Of a stretch of 64,000 nt of DNA, positions 41,382-50,773 are shown piece after piece. Both the position numbers and the translations under genes were made by a program. The stretch is from contig JAZRIJ010000043.1 in the NCBI GenBank assembly GCA_045645205.1, positions 13,304 to 77,303 of the forward strand, read 5' to 3'. The DNA is from RGIG1995 sp045645205 (GTDB lineage: Bacteria > Bacillota > Clostridia > Oscillospirales > CAG-272). A model generated the notes under the pieces. It saw nothing but the letters and a program-made list of their open reading frames with translations, did no database searches and was not told the DNA's origin. Position 1 is the first letter of the stretch. The number at the start of each line of letters is the position of its first letter.

Positions 41382-41942
41382 ATGCCGCCTAAAGTAAAAA
41401 TAACAAAAGAAGATATTATAAACGCCGCCGTTGACATTGTACGTAATAACGGAGCGCAGGCAATTAATGCAAGAACGGTTGCCTCAATATTGAACTGTTC
41501 TACACAGCCTGTATTCTCTAATTTTGCAACAATGGATGAACTACGCATTGCCGTTGTAGAAAAATCAGATTTATTGTGCGAAGAATATATGCAACGTGAA
41601 GTAGAAAGCGGAAACTTCCCCACTTACAAGGCAAACGGTATGGCGTATATTCGATTTGCCAAAGAGGAGAAAGAGCTGTTTAAGCTTTTATATATGCGCA
41701 ACAGAATGGGAGAAGCAATTCCCGAAGAATCGGAGCATATCAACAAAATGGAATCTATTGTGCATAATAACACCGGACTTGTCGGCGCAGATGCAAGGCT
41801 GTTCCATCTTGAGATGTGGGCGTATGTTCACGGAATTGCTACAATGTTTGCAACAGGATTTCTTGATCTTGATTGGGAGCTTGTCAGCAAAATGCTTACA
41901 GACGCCTATCAAGGACTGAGAAAGCAGTACGGAATGGAGTAA
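41382..41942 (+). CDS. TetR/AcrR family transcriptional regulator
   Basis: A 186-residue regulator. The N-terminal DNA-binding domain reads TKEDIINAAVDIVRNNGAQAINARTVASILNCSTQPVFSNFATMDELRIAV; the recognition helix has Ser-Thr-Gln-Pro-Val-Phe-Ser-Asn-Phe where Ser-x-x-x-Leu-Tyr-x-His-Phe is usual. The C-terminal ligand domain is helical and aromatic-rich. AGAGGGGG lies upstream of the ATG. It precedes an ABC ATPase and permease by six bases, so it most likely represses its own export operon. Confidence 0.88.
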   Translation: MPPKVKITKEDIINAAVDIVRNNGAQAINARTVASILNCSTQPVFSNFATMDELRIAVVEKSDLLCEEYMQREVESGNFPTYKANGMAYIRFAKEEKELFKLLYMRNRMGEAIPEESEHINKMESIVHNNTGLVGADARLFHLEMWAYVHGIATMFATGFLDLDWELVSKMLTDAYQGLRKQYGME

Positions 41943-41948
41943 TTAGAA

Positions 41949-42677
41949 ATGGATGCTATCAAAATAGAAGGATTAACTAAAAAATATAATGATGTGGTTG
42001 CAGTTGACAATCTCTTTCTTTCTATTTACAAGGGAGAGTTATTTTCTCTGCTCGGTGTAAACGGAGCCGGCAAAACCACAACAATCAAAATGCTTTCCTG
42101 TCTTACGCAGCCAACAAGCGGAGATGCTTTTTTAAACGGAAAAAGTATTTGCAAAGATACTTCCGCTGTAAAAAAACTGATTGCAGTATCACCGCAGGAA
42201 ACTGCTGTTGCCCGCGGTCTTTCGGTAAGAGAAAATCTTGAACTAATGTGTGGAGTTCACGGATTTCCTACCGAAAAACGCGAGAAAAAAATAGATGAGC
42301 TTACCAAGCTTCTCGGATTAAATGAAATCAGCAACAAGAAGGCGGCAAAGCTTTCAGGCGGTTGGCAGCGCAGACTGAGTATTGCAATGGCGCTTATCAG
42401 TGAGCCGGAAATTTTGTTCCTTGACGAACCCACACTTGGACTTGATGTAATCGCACGTAGTGATCTGTGGGATATTATTCGTTCCTTAAAGGGTAAAGTA
42501 ACAATTATTCTTACAACTCACTATATGGAAGAAGCCGAGGCGCTTTCTGACCGTATTGCAATTATGAAAGACGGCAAACTTCTGATTTGTGATACTGCCG
42601 ATAAGATTAAGGAAACAGCGCAGACTGATAATTTTGAACAAGCCTTTGTTCGTATTGTTAGGGGGATGAAGAAATGA
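41949..42677 (+). CDS. ABC transporter ATP-binding protein (DrrA/CcmA type)
   Basis: A 242-residue ATPase with Walker A GVNGAGKTTTIK, Q-loop in VSPQETAVARGLSVREN, signature LSGGWQRRLS, Walker B ILFLDEPTLGLD and the switch histidine in TTHYMEEAEALSDR. It energises the ABC-2 permease encoded four bases into its end. The family exports drugs, lipids or peptides; the substrate is unknown. Confidence 0.93.
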   Translation: MDAIKIEGLTKKYNDVVAVDNLFLSIYKGELFSLLGVNGAGKTTTIKMLSCLTQPTSGDAFLNGKSICKDTSAVKKLIAVSPQETAVARGLSVRENLELMCGVHGFPTEKREKKIDELTKLLGLNEISNKKAAKLSGGWQRRLSIAMALISEPEILFLDEPTLGLDVIARSDLWDIIRSLKGKVTIILTTHYMEEAEALSDRIAIMKDGKLLICDTADKIKETAQTDNFEQAFVRIVRGMKK

Positions 42678-43405
42678 GAATGTGGACATTTGCAAACAGA
42701 AACACAAAAGAAATTTTGCGAGACCCTCTCAATTTGGCTTTTGGATTGGGCTTTCCACTTGTACTGATTTTTTTACTAACCGCAATACAGGCAAATGCTC
42801 CTGTAAGTCTTTTTGAGATACAACATTTAACACCCGGTATTACAATATTCGGTCTTTCCTTTATAACGCTGTTTTCATCAACAATAATAGCAAAAGACAG
42901 AGGCAGCTCCCTTCTCCAAAGGCTATATACCACACCGATGACTTCCATTGATTTTATTCTCGGATATACATTACCCATTATCCCTATTGCGATTGCTCAA
43001 TGTATAGTTTGCTATATTGCAGCCATCGTTCTCGGACTTGAAGTTACGGTAAATATTTTATATGCCGTTGTATTTATTATTCCGGTATCTATACTTTTTA
43101 TTGCCCTCGGACTTCTTTGCGGAAGTGTGTTTACCGATAAGCAAGTCGGCGGTATATGCGGCGCATTGCTTACAAACCTATCCGCTTGGTTATCGGGAAT
43201 ATGGTTTGACCTTGAGCTTGTCGGCGGAATTTTTCAAAAGATTGCAAATTTGTTGCCCTTTGTTCACGCCGTAGAGTTAGAACGCGCCGTACTCTCAGGA
43301 AATTTTGCTGATGTTTTTCCTCATATATGGTGGGTACTTGCATATGATGCCGTTGTGCTCACAGCAGCAGTATTATTGTTTCTGCGTCAAATGAATAAAC
43401 AATAA
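42674..43405 (+). CDS. ABC-2 type transporter permease
   Basis: A 243-residue membrane protein with six predicted helices. It starts MRMWTFANRNTKEILRDPLNLAFGLGFPLVLIFLL, the usual ABC2_membrane opening; KDRGSSLLQRLYTTPMTSIDFILGY and the conserved LPFVHAVELERAVLSG segment follow. ATGA overlap with the ATPase gene indicates coupled translation. It is convergent with the PG-binding gene, whose stop lies only ten bases away; no terminator was seen between them. Confidence 0.9.
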   Translation: MRMWTFANRNTKEILRDPLNLAFGLGFPLVLIFLLTAIQANAPVSLFEIQHLTPGITIFGLSFITLFSSTIIAKDRGSSLLQRLYTTPMTSIDFILGYTLPIIPIAIAQCIVCYIAAIVLGLEVTVNILYAVVFIIPVSILFIALGLLCGSVFTDKQVGGICGALLTNLSAWLSGIWFDLELVGGIFQKIANLLPFVHAVELERAVLSGNFADVFPHIWWVLAYDAVVLTAAVLLFLRQMNKQ

Positions 43406-43415
43406 ATAAAATCTC

Positions 43416-44780
43416 CTATTCACTTGCTTTTATGGCGTTGTAAATCTGAGACAATGTGTTCCACGTTGTTGAAGTTACAACGCCTGTTTCTTTTATGCCA
43501 AACAATCTTTGAAAGGCTTTTACTGCATCTTCTGTTTGATCATCAAACTCGCCATTGACAGTTAAATTTGGTAATTCCGGATATATTTCCGCCACTTTAT
43601 TTAAATAACTCTGCAAATATCGCACCTCAGTCCCCACACTACCCAATACAAGTATATTACCTTGATATGGAACGGCTGTCTCAGAAAATGCGCTCGGCGG
43701 AAGACTTGAATAAAGTCCGTCATATACATCGAGCAACACATTCCATACCTCTTGGGTTACCACACCGTCAGGTTCAAAACCAAATATACGCTGAAATGCC
43801 GTAACAGATTGATAAGTTTTTTCTCCAAAAACACCTATTATATCCAACGGCGGAACACGGCCGTCAAAGGTTGAGACAAACAACAGATAATATTGTAAAA
43901 GCTTTACTAAATTTCCAACACTTCCGTACCGTAATTCCGAGCGTAATTCTGCAGGAATATCCTCAAGCTGCTGTCCCTGATATACAAGATAATTCAGACG
44001 GTATAGGCTGTCAAGCACATATAACAGCTTATAATATGTATCCTTTTCTACTCTGCCCGTTACATTTAAATCAAATATCCGTTGAAACTCCCTTACTGCG
44101 TCTGATGTCTCTCCTCCGTATATACCGTTTGTATTTTCTATGTATGGAATAGTAGTATAGTTTGCGGATATTCTGTTCAATGCAATTTGAAGACTGCTTA
44201 TATCCGCCCCGGACTGCCCCTGAAACATAGGGTAATCAAAAAAAATGCCGTTTTGCAGTCCGCTGACCGTTGCATTTCTTATAATTATAATGTCTCTGCC
44301 GTAATAATATCTAAGTATTTCCTCATAGCCACTCCCGTTTTCAGCCATTTCAATACTGCCCTCTACCGACAGTCCGCGGCAACGTATTCCTTCATAGCAG
44401 ATCTCGGCATTTATGGGATCAACATCATATTCTCTTGATATATACTCATTAAAAATATTGTCAACAATTTCGTTTATATTGCCGTAAACGCCTGCCGAAT
44501 ATACATAATCCAAGTCAAGCACAGGGTCATTGGTTATATCAAAGCCATACCCTTGTTTCCTGTACGACCTGTCAATTATTCTGTATAACGCGCGGCTTAT
44601 TTGAGCGTATATTACAGCATACAACGCTTGTTCCGGTATGTTTGGGTCAATGGTGGTGGATGCGACACTTTTTATATAATCAGGAAAAGAAACCGTTACA
44701 TTTTCTGCTTCTTCATCAGGTGCGCCGAGATGTACGGTTATGTACGCCGGTATATCCGGCAAAGCATATTCATTTGTCAT
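43416..44780 (-). CDS. SpoIID-like protein with three peptidoglycan-binding domains
   Basis: A 454-residue protein with no signal peptide. Residues about 10-170 resemble the SpoIID/LytB region: ITVHLGAPDEEAENVTVSFPDYIKSVASTTIDP followed by EQALYAVIYAQISRALY, though a catalytic glutamate is not assured. Three PG_binding_1 repeats (about 186-262, 283-356, 378-451) each contain a G-V/A-D-I/V-x-x-LQ start and the DAVxxFQRxFGL-like core followed by TGVV and W/Y-x-x-L. Lack of a signal suggests a role in sporulating cells or secretion by another route. It overlaps the small Ig-like gene upstream by ATGA. Confidence 0.7.
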   Translation of the reverse strand: MTNEYALPDIPAYITVHLGAPDEEAENVTVSFPDYIKSVASTTIDPNIPEQALYAVIYAQISRALYRIIDRSYRKQGYGFDITNDPVLDLDYVYSAGVYGNINEIVDNIFNEYISREYDVDPINAEICYEGIRCRGLSVEGSIEMAENGSGYEEILRYYYGRDIIIIRNATVSGLQNGIFFDYPMFQGQSGADISSLQIALNRISANYTTIPYIENTNGIYGGETSDAVREFQRIFDLNVTGRVEKDTYYKLLYVLDSLYRLNYLVYQGQQLEDIPAELRSELRYGSVGNLVKLLQYYLLFVSTFDGRVPPLDIIGVFGEKTYQSVTAFQRIFGFEPDGVVTQEVWNVLLDVYDGLYSSLPPSAFSETAVPYQGNILVLGSVGTEVRYLQSYLNKVAEIYPELPNLTVNGEFDDQTEDAVKAFQRLFGIKETGVVTSTTWNTLSQIYNAIKASE

Positions 44781-45082
44781 ATTTCTGCCTCCACAGGATA
44801 ATTATATAACGGAAACATACCCACGTTCTGAATAGTTGTTATATTCTGCATTATGGGTATATCTCCATATTCGCTTTCAATAAATCCGTCAGCATAAACG
44901 TTAATCATATAATCATTTGCCGTTTGTAATGTAATAGTCTCTGTTTTTCCGTCAAGTCCTGTTATATATTCTCCTAAGGTTTCGTTTCCCCTTTTTAAAA
45001 CAATTCTTGCGTTAACAACGGGAGATGCTCCATTTGCATACCTCACGTTAACTATAAGGTATCCGATAGCGTTTGTATCCAT
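44777..45082 (-). CDS. Small carboxypeptidase-regulatory/Ig-like domain protein
   Basis: A 101-residue all-beta protein. GYLIVNVRYANGASPVVNARIVLKRGNETLGEYITGLDGKTETITL has the shape of a carboxypeptidase-regulatory (CnaB-like) domain, where a strand with N-A-x-I/V-x-L is followed by a T-G/D-x-D-G-K turn. ATG 45082 is chosen (GGAGG five bases upstream) over TTG 45094. It is fused by a four-base overlap to the SpoIID-like gene, so the two products probably work together. There is no signal peptide, and the function is unknown. Confidence 0.6.
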   Translation of the reverse strand: MDTNAIGYLIVNVRYANGASPVVNARIVLKRGNETLGEYITGLDGKTETITLQTANDYMINVYADGFIESEYGDIPIMQNITTIQNVGMFPLYNYPVEAEI

Positions 45083-45144
45083 ATAATCCTCCAATATGCT
45101 GTTTATATATTATATGAAACCAAACACACTTTTGATTATTGCAT

Positions 45145-45176
45145 AAAAAAACACCGCAGAAACAACTGCGATGTTT
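45145..45176 (-). terminator. Terminator of the dcw operon after ftsZ
   Basis: On the - strand AACATCGCAG pairs with CTGCGGTGTT around TTGTTT, followed by TTTTTAT. It is about 20 bases after the ftsZ stop. Confidence 0.85.
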
Positions 45177-45195
45177 TCAAAAAATACATATTAAA

Positions 45196-46359
45196 TTAGT
45201 TATTCTTTTTGAGAAGTGAAAGAATATCGTCAAAGTCGCTATCGGATATACCGTTGCCTACCTCGTCAGACTCGTTGCTGTTATCAGCATATTCATTTCT
45301 GAAAAGTCCGCTGTTGTCATCAAAATCATCAACGGGAGCTGCAGCTTTAACTTCATCAGCCTGCTTTGCAACTGTATATGCTTCCTGTGAAGCGCCCTTC
45401 TTTGCAGACTCAAAGCCTGTTGCAATAACAGTAACCTTCATCTCATCTTCAAGATTCTTATCAAATGTAGCCCCCCAGATAACCTGTGCATCGGGATGAG
45501 CTTCATTCTTGATCATGCTTGATGCAATGTCAACCTCTTCGAGAGCAATGTCAGGAGATGCTGTAATATTAACAAGTATACCTCTTGCGCCCTTGATAGA
45601 TGTTTCAAGCAAGGGGCTGGAGATTGCAAGCTTAGCAGCCTGTTCTGCCTTGTCCTTACCTGTAGCCTGACCGACACCCATATGAGCGTTGCCTGCGTTA
45701 GACATAATAGCTGTAACGTCTGCAAAGTCAAGGTTAATAACACCTGTTACATTGATAAGCTCGGAAATGCTCTGTACACCCTGTCTCAAAACGTCGTCTG
45801 CAATAATAAATGCATTGAGAAGAGTAAGTCTTGTTTCGGAAACCTGCTTAAGACGCTCGTTGGGAATGATTACAAGAGAGTCAACGCACTCGCCGAGCTT
45901 CTTTATACCCTCTTCAGCAAGCTCCATTCTCTTCTTACCTTCAAAAAGAAAGGGTTTCGTAACGATACCAACTGTAAGTATTCCCATATCCTTTGCAATC
46001 TTTGCAACTACGGGAGCAGCTCCTGTTCCTGTTCCGCCGCCCATACCTGTTGTGATAAACACCATATCTGTTCCGCGGAGAATATTTGAAATTTCTTCAG
46101 CGCTTTCTTCGGCAGCGCGGTGTCCAATCTCGGGGTTAGCGCCCGCTCCTCTGCCTCTTGTCAGCTTTTCGCCGATAACGATTTTATGTGTTGCGCCCGA
46201 TGTCTCAAGCACCTGTTTATCTGTATTTACTGCAATAAATTCAACGCCTCTTACACCTGCTTCGATCATGCGGTTTACAGCATTTGTACCGCCTCCGCCG
46301 ACACCTACAACTTTAATATTAACTCCGCTGCTGTTTGCTTCTTCAAACTCAAATGCCAT
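45196..46359 (-). CDS. ftsZ: Cell division protein FtsZ
   Basis: A 387-residue tubulin-like GTPase that forms the division ring. The tubulin signature GGGTGTGAAP is intact, as are VVGVGGGGTNAVNRM at the N-terminus and NLDFADVTAIMSNAGNAHMG for the T7 synergy loop. After an acidic, variable linker the C-terminal peptide ends SDFDDILSLLKKNN, where the conserved hydrophobic tail binds partners such as FtsA or SepF. GGAGG precedes the start. It lies last in the dcw cluster, after ftsQ, with an extra promoter candidate at 46444-46472. No ftsA is next to it. Confidence 0.97.
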   Translation of the reverse strand: MAFEFEEANSSGVNIKVVGVGGGGTNAVNRMIEAGVRGVEFIAVNTDKQVLETSGATHKIVIGEKLTRGRGAGANPEIGHRAAEESAEEISNILRGTDMVFITTGMGGGTGTGAAPVVAKIAKDMGILTVGIVTKPFLFEGKKRMELAEEGIKKLGECVDSLVIIPNERLKQVSETRLTLLNAFIIADDVLRQGVQSISELINVTGVINLDFADVTAIMSNAGNAHMGVGQATGKDKAEQAAKLAISSPLLETSIKGARGILVNITASPDIALEEVDIASSMIKNEAHPDAQVIWGATFDKNLEDEMKVTVIATGFESAKKGASQEAYTVAKQADEVKAAAPVDDFDDNSGLFRNEYADNSNESDEVGNGISDSDFDDILSLLKKNN

Positions 46360-46443
46360 TTTTGCTTCCTCCTATATATTATAAATCCTGTATATTTTAC
46401 ATAGTTTATTTTTTAACCCCAAAAAATTGCCTATATATAAATA

Positions 46444-46472
46444 ATGATAATACTTTTCCGCTTAATTAGCAA
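46444..46472 (-). promoter_or_regulatory. Candidate promoter in front of ftsZ
   Basis: TTGCTA (46472-46467) and TATCAT (46449-46444) have a 17-base spacer on the - strand in the 176-base ftsQ-ftsZ gap. Both hexamers deviate at two or three positions, so this is tentative. It would allow extra ftsZ expression. Confidence 0.4.
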
Positions 46473-46535
46473 GAACTTTTTAAATTATTCACGATATATT
46501 TACATTTAACAAATTATTTTATACTAAAACAGAAA

Positions 46536-47360
46536 TTAACTGTCCAAAATTACCGATCCGACAGTTATATCGTGAGCATCCACCTCTCCCGACTGTTCAG
46601 GTGAAAATGTATCTATCATCAGTCCCGCAAACGTCAGTTTCATGTCGGTCTCGGTACTGTCTCCAAGATATATTCTGAATCTGTCTTGATAGTTTACGTA
46701 AATATTATATCTTTTTGAGAGATCTATCACAGTCAACTGTTCCGCCATATAATGATCATTCAAGCTGTCAATAAAGTTTTGTATATAATCAAACACAAAC
46801 TCTTTTTCAAATGAAAGATGCTCACCCACTATAGCCGAGCTTATCTCGGTCATAAGTATCAAAATTAATGGAGTTTCCTCAGTATCGGGTAAATTTTCTG
46901 TTCTCTCAAGAACACGAAGGGTATCGGAAAGCACAAAATACTCTCCGCATATCTCGGTATAGTACTTAGGTTGCTCCTCAGACACCTTAAAAGTAAGAGT
47001 TGACGGAAGTGTTCGTCTGATTACTACATCATTGATATAGGGATATTCTGTGGTTATAAAGCTTCTTGCCGACTTCTTATTAATAGCATAAAGATTCTGC
47101 CCCACCGATATACCGCTTACCTCAATTATCTGTTCCGCTGTATATCTGTTGTTCCCTTTGACCTCTATGGTCTCAATTTTCAGAAACAGCGCCATACATA
47201 TCACTACGAAAATAAAACACAGTAAAATCGAGAGCAATATATAATTTATACGGCGGAATACCTTTTTATGCTTCTTTTTAGCCATCAACCGCTCAAAAGT
47301 ATCACGGTTTACAAGCTCGGCATTAGATATATCCGGATCATTATATAAATCTCTGTCCAT
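46536..47360 (-). CDS. ftsQ: Cell division protein FtsQ/DivIB
   Basis: A 274-residue bitopic divisome protein. A charged cytoplasmic part is followed by a membrane helix (INYILLSILLCFIFVVICMALFL) and the POTRA domain beginning IETIEVKGNNRYTAEQIIEVSGISVGQNLYAINK. YPYINDVVIRRTLPSTLTFKVSEEQP is the usual continuation. ATG 47360 is selected (AAGGA seven bases upstream); TTG 47393 lies inside murG. It lies between murG and ftsZ in the dcw cluster. Confidence 0.9.
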   Translation of the reverse strand: MDRDLYNDPDISNAELVNRDTFERLMAKKKHKKVFRRINYILLSILLCFIFVVICMALFLKIETIEVKGNNRYTAEQIIEVSGISVGQNLYAINKKSARSFITTEYPYINDVVIRRTLPSTLTFKVSEEQPKYYTEICGEYFVLSDTLRVLERTENLPDTEETPLILILMTEISSAIVGEHLSFEKEFVFDYIQNFIDSLNDHYMAEQLTVIDLSKRYNIYVNYQDRFRIYLGDSTETDMKLTFAGLMIDTFSPEQSGEVDAHDITVGSVILDS

Positions 47361-47373
47361 ATCTTGTTCCTTT

Positions 47374-48480
47374 TTAATTTTTCTTTTCCACAAGCGCCTT
47401 TACGCCTTCGTAAATAAGCTTGTTTGTATTTTCAACGGCAAAGCCGCTTATATTCTTTTTCATTTCCCGAAGCCGCATATCGTCATAGATCAATGACTGC
47501 ACTGCATTTACCATTACGCCATCGGCAAGGTCCTTCTCTTCGAAAACTACAGCAGCATTTTTCTTTTCAAGCTCAACTGCATTTTTGTATTGGTGATTGT
47601 CTGTAACATTTGGAGAAGGAATAAGTATACACGGTTTTTTCATCATTGCAAGCTCTGACAGAGTCATTGCCCCCGCTCTTGAAATAACAAGGTCTGCCGC
47701 CGCCATTTTTTTCGGCATATCGTATATATATTCCACAAGCTGCAAGTTTTTATAATCTTCAAGACCGTATTGCTTGAATGTAGCCAAGGCTGATTCTTTT
47801 TCAATTGCGCCGGATGCATGAATATGCAATATCTCGGGATGCTTGGAGGAGAAATCCCTCATGAGCTTAAGCATCTCGCCGTTTACCCTCATAGCGCCAA
47901 GGCTTCCGCCGTATGACAGTATAAGCTTCTTGTATCCGCGCTTTGTTTCAAAAACATCCTCGTTGTTCAAATCAAAACCGCTAATAAGTGGATTTCCCAC
48001 CCTAACCGCCTTTTCGGGATATTTCAGCCTTTCTATTGTCGCCTCAAAATTAGTATACACTATATCCACATATTTTTCAAGCATCCTTACAGCAACACCG
48101 GGAAGTGCGTTTGACTCGTGCAAAACAGTGGGTATACCAAGATCTGCCGCCGCCTTGACAACAGGCCAGCAAACATATCCTCCCGTTCCTATAACAACAT
48201 CAGGGTTAAATTTCTTTACTAATCTTTTGGCCTTAAAAACAGAGATTACGGCTAAATATGCAGTCTTTATATTTGAAAGAGAAAGACTGCGCTTCAGTCC
48301 CTGTATCTCTATATGATATACCTCATATCCAAACTTTGGAACAAGCTTATTTTCAATGCCCCTCCCCGTTCCAACGAACGCTATTACACTGTCTTTTTCA
48401 TTTTCTCGAATAGTATTAGCAATGGCTATAGCAGGATTAACATGACCGCCCGTTCCGCCGCCCGTCATAAGTACTCTCAC
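47374..48480 (-). CDS. murG: UDP-GlcNAc:lipid I N-acetylglucosaminyltransferase MurG
   Basis: A 368-residue peripheral membrane GT-B enzyme that makes lipid II. The glycine-rich loops MTGGGTGGHVNPAIAIA and ILSYGGSLGAMRVN, and the UDP-GlcNAc motif ISRAGAMTLSELAMMKKPCILIPSPNVTDNHQYKNA are intact. It starts at GTG 48480, with AAAGGAGG as a very strong ribosome site. It is preceded by ftsW (42-base gap) and followed by ftsQ. Confidence 0.95.
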   Translation of the reverse strand: MRVLMTGGGTGGHVNPAIAIANTIRENEKDSVIAFVGTGRGIENKLVPKFGYEVYHIEIQGLKRSLSLSNIKTAYLAVISVFKAKRLVKKFNPDVVIGTGGYVCWPVVKAAADLGIPTVLHESNALPGVAVRMLEKYVDIVYTNFEATIERLKYPEKAVRVGNPLISGFDLNNEDVFETKRGYKKLILSYGGSLGAMRVNGEMLKLMRDFSSKHPEILHIHASGAIEKESALATFKQYGLEDYKNLQLVEYIYDMPKKMAAADLVISRAGAMTLSELAMMKKPCILIPSPNVTDNHQYKNAVELEKKNAAVVFEEKDLADGVMVNAVQSLIYDDMRLREMKKNISGFAVENTNKLIYEGVKALVEKKN

Positions 48481-48522
48481 AAGAATGCCTCCTTTGGCAT
48501 AAAAAAGTTATGTCGAAAAAAA

Positions 48523-49770
48523 TTATTTTTTCTGATATGAATATCTGGAAATAGAAAGCACAACGCCCATTTCAAGCAACAGCATTACAAGAGAAGAACC
48601 TCCGTAGCTGAAAAAAGGAAGCGAAATACCTGTATTTGGAATGGTATTTGTTACAACGCACATATTGAGAACTGCCTGAATACCAACCTTTGATATTATA
48701 CCTACAACAACAAGCTTTGAAAATGTATCAGGAGCGTTCTGCGCTATAATAATGCCCCTCCATATAAATGCAATAAACAGGCTTATGGTTGCAACTGCTC
48801 CTACAAAACCTAATTCTTCGCAGATAATTGCAAATATAAAGTCGTTCTGCGGCTGAGATACAAACATATGCTTCTGCAGACTCTGACCGAGACCTACGCC
48901 GAAAAATCCGCCTGACCCCACCGCATTAAGTCCCTGTATAGTCTGCCATGTTTCAGACTGACTTGAATAGTTTTCGGGATGAAGCCAAATATCAATTCTT
49001 CCCCTTGCATAAGGAACAAGCATAATAATGCCCAACAAAGCCGTACCGAATATACCTGCTGCACCAAACAGCCACCTAAGCTGACCGCCTGCAGAAAATA
49101 TAACGCAAGTACCGATAAGGAATAAAATTATTACACCCGAAAAGTGCTTTTCAAGAGCAACAAGCACACATATAAACAATACTATCAAGTAAGGAAGACC
49201 AAGCCTTCTTGCAACAGGCTCAAGCTTAAATGTTTTTCTCGAAAGGTATTCCTCATTGTCCGAAAAATATTTGGCAAGCATTATAACTATACCGAATTTC
49301 ATCAGCTCCGATGGCTGAATACCAATAGAAGTACCGGGGATTAACAGCCAACGCTGCGCTTCACCCTCCGATTGACCTACTATAAGAACCGCGGCAAGCA
49401 ATGCAACTATTGTCCAAAATGCCGCTGACGTAAATTTTTTTATAATTCTGTAATCAATAAAATATGCAACAAAAAGCATACCGCCGACACCCAAGGCAGA
49501 AAAGAATATCTGTCTTTCGATAAAGTAATAACTGTTACCTCTTGATGCCAAAGCATAAGCGTAGCTTGCGCTGAATACCATGACAGAACCAAAACAGATA
49601 AGAACAATTACAAGAATAAGAAAGGTTCTGTCCATATCTCCCTTGATTCGCACTATATCATTGTCTTTGACTATGTCTCTTTTTATAACGGGCGCAGAAC
49701 GCTTTACCATGTTGGTTTCGCGTTTTCTCACGCCTGTATTTTTTTTGTTTTGCTGAACATTTTTGTTCAT
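48523..49770 (-). CDS. ftsW: SEDS peptidoglycan polymerase FtsW/SpoVE
   Basis: A 415-residue SEDS glycosyltransferase with about ten membrane helices. GEAQRWLLIPGTSIGIQPSELMKF is the core SEDS motif with the conserved extracellular aspartate loop near, and FFSYGGSSLVMLLLEMGVVLSISR ends the protein. The 45-residue basic N-terminus is longer than usual; an internal ATG exists at residue 21 but neither start has a strong ribosome site. Position between mraY and murG points to the division enzyme FtsW or its spore counterpart SpoVE, which cannot be told apart here. Its transpeptidase partner is probably SpoVD at 53673-55922. Confidence 0.92.
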   Translation of the reverse strand: MNKNVQQNKKNTGVRKRETNMVKRSAPVIKRDIVKDNDIVRIKGDMDRTFLILVIVLICFGSVMVFSASYAYALASRGNSYYFIERQIFFSALGVGGMLFVAYFIDYRIIKKFTSAAFWTIVALLAAVLIVGQSEGEAQRWLLIPGTSIGIQPSELMKFGIVIMLAKYFSDNEEYLSRKTFKLEPVARRLGLPYLIVLFICVLVALEKHFSGVIILFLIGTCVIFSAGGQLRWLFGAAGIFGTALLGIIMLVPYARGRIDIWLHPENYSSQSETWQTIQGLNAVGSGGFFGVGLGQSLQKHMFVSQPQNDFIFAIICEELGFVGAVATISLFIAFIWRGIIIAQNAPDTFSKLVVVGIISKVGIQAVLNMCVVTNTIPNTGISLPFFSYGGSSLVMLLLEMGVVLSISRYSYQKK

Positions 49771-49771
49771 A

Positions 49772-50755
49772 TTACATCATACCCCAATATGCAATTACAC
49801 AGAAAATAAGAGTTACAAGGCTGAAAACACCCACTATTTTCAATTCGCTCCAACCGCTCTTTTCAAAATGATGATGAATGGGACTCATTTTAAAAATTCT
49901 CTTTCCTGTAAGCTTAAATGATGCGACCTGAAGCATAACCGACAAAGTTTCTGCTATATACACTATCCCCGCAAGAACTATAATAAGAGGCTGATCTGCA
50001 AGAAATGCAAGTCCGACGACTGTGCCGCCGAGGAAAAGCGAACCTGTATCTCCCATAAACACTCTTGCCGGATAAAAATTGTAGACCAAAAATCCTACAC
50101 AGCACCCTGCTGTAATACCGGACATAATAACCGTGTCGCCGATACCGAAAGCAAATGCCGAAACAGCAAAAAATGCTCCGACTACAGCCGTTATACTTGC
50201 CGCAAGACCATCGATACCGTCCGTAAGGTTAACACTGTTTACAATACCCGTAATAAGAACAAGCGCAAACAGATAATAAAAAACACCCAAATCCCATTGA
50301 ACATTAAAAAACGGAAATTTCAGAACCGTTGTAAGTCCACCCTTCCATACCATAAAGAAAAGGTACAAAGAAGCAGCAATAAGCTGAAGCAGATATTTGT
50401 TACCCGCAGTCAGCCCTTCGTTTTGTTTCTTAAAAAACTTTGCATAGTCATCAATAAAGCCTATTCCGCCGCAAAGAAGCGCAAAACCAAAAGTAATGCA
50501 CACACGCCATATATTTATATCATCCGTTTTTAGTGCCGCAAACACCGTTACCGCTATAAAAACTATAACAGCCGCTATAATAAAACCAAGACCGCCCATT
50601 GTAGGTGTTCCCTCTTTTGATTTATGCCAACGGGGACCTATCTCAAGTATCTTCTGTTCCATCTTAACACTTTTAAGTATAGGAATAAGAATACGCTCTG
50701 CTAAAACTGTCAGTGCCAATGATGCAACAAATGCAATGAAAAAATACAAATACAT
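49772..50755 (-). CDS. mraY: Phospho-N-acetylmuramoyl-pentapeptide transferase MraY
   Basis: A 327-residue membrane enzyme that makes lipid I from UDP-MurNAc-pentapeptide and undecaprenyl phosphate. The motifs GTPTMGGLGF, GFIDDYAKFFKKQNEGL (Asp-Asp pair), NSVNLTDGIDGLA, MGDTGSLFLGG and PIHHHFEKSGW are all present. AGGAGG is seven bases before ATG 50755. It is followed after one base by ftsW; the usual murD between them is missing. Confidence 0.96.
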   Translation of the reverse strand: MYLYFFIAFVASLALTVLAERILIPILKSVKMEQKILEIGPRWHKSKEGTPTMGGLGFIIAAVIVFIAVTVFAALKTDDINIWRVCITFGFALLCGGIGFIDDYAKFFKKQNEGLTAGNKYLLQLIAASLYLFFMVWKGGLTTVLKFPFFNVQWDLGVFYYLFALVLITGIVNSVNLTDGIDGLAASITAVVGAFFAVSAFAFGIGDTVIMSGITAGCCVGFLVYNFYPARVFMGDTGSLFLGGTVVGLAFLADQPLIIVLAGIVYIAETLSVMLQVASFKLTGKRIFKMSPIHHHFEKSGWSELKIVGVFSLVTLIFCVIAYWGMM

Positions 50756-50773
50756 CTTCTTTCCTCCTATACT

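Noticed and set aside
41382..41942. TetR as the repressor of the acyl-CoA ligase promoter at 32766-32794
   Set aside because: Its own leader lacks the TTGTTGA-N4-TCAACAA palindrome and it is adjacent to an ABC exporter, so there is no sequence evidence for the link.
40000..43410. Prophage or integrative element
   Set aside because: No integrase, relaxase, phage structural gene or attachment-site repeat was found; only the accessory-looking gene content suggests transfer.
45689..46384. Open reading frame of 231 residues on the + strand
   Set aside because: It is antisense to ftsZ and reflects its codon bias; no protein family is recognisable.
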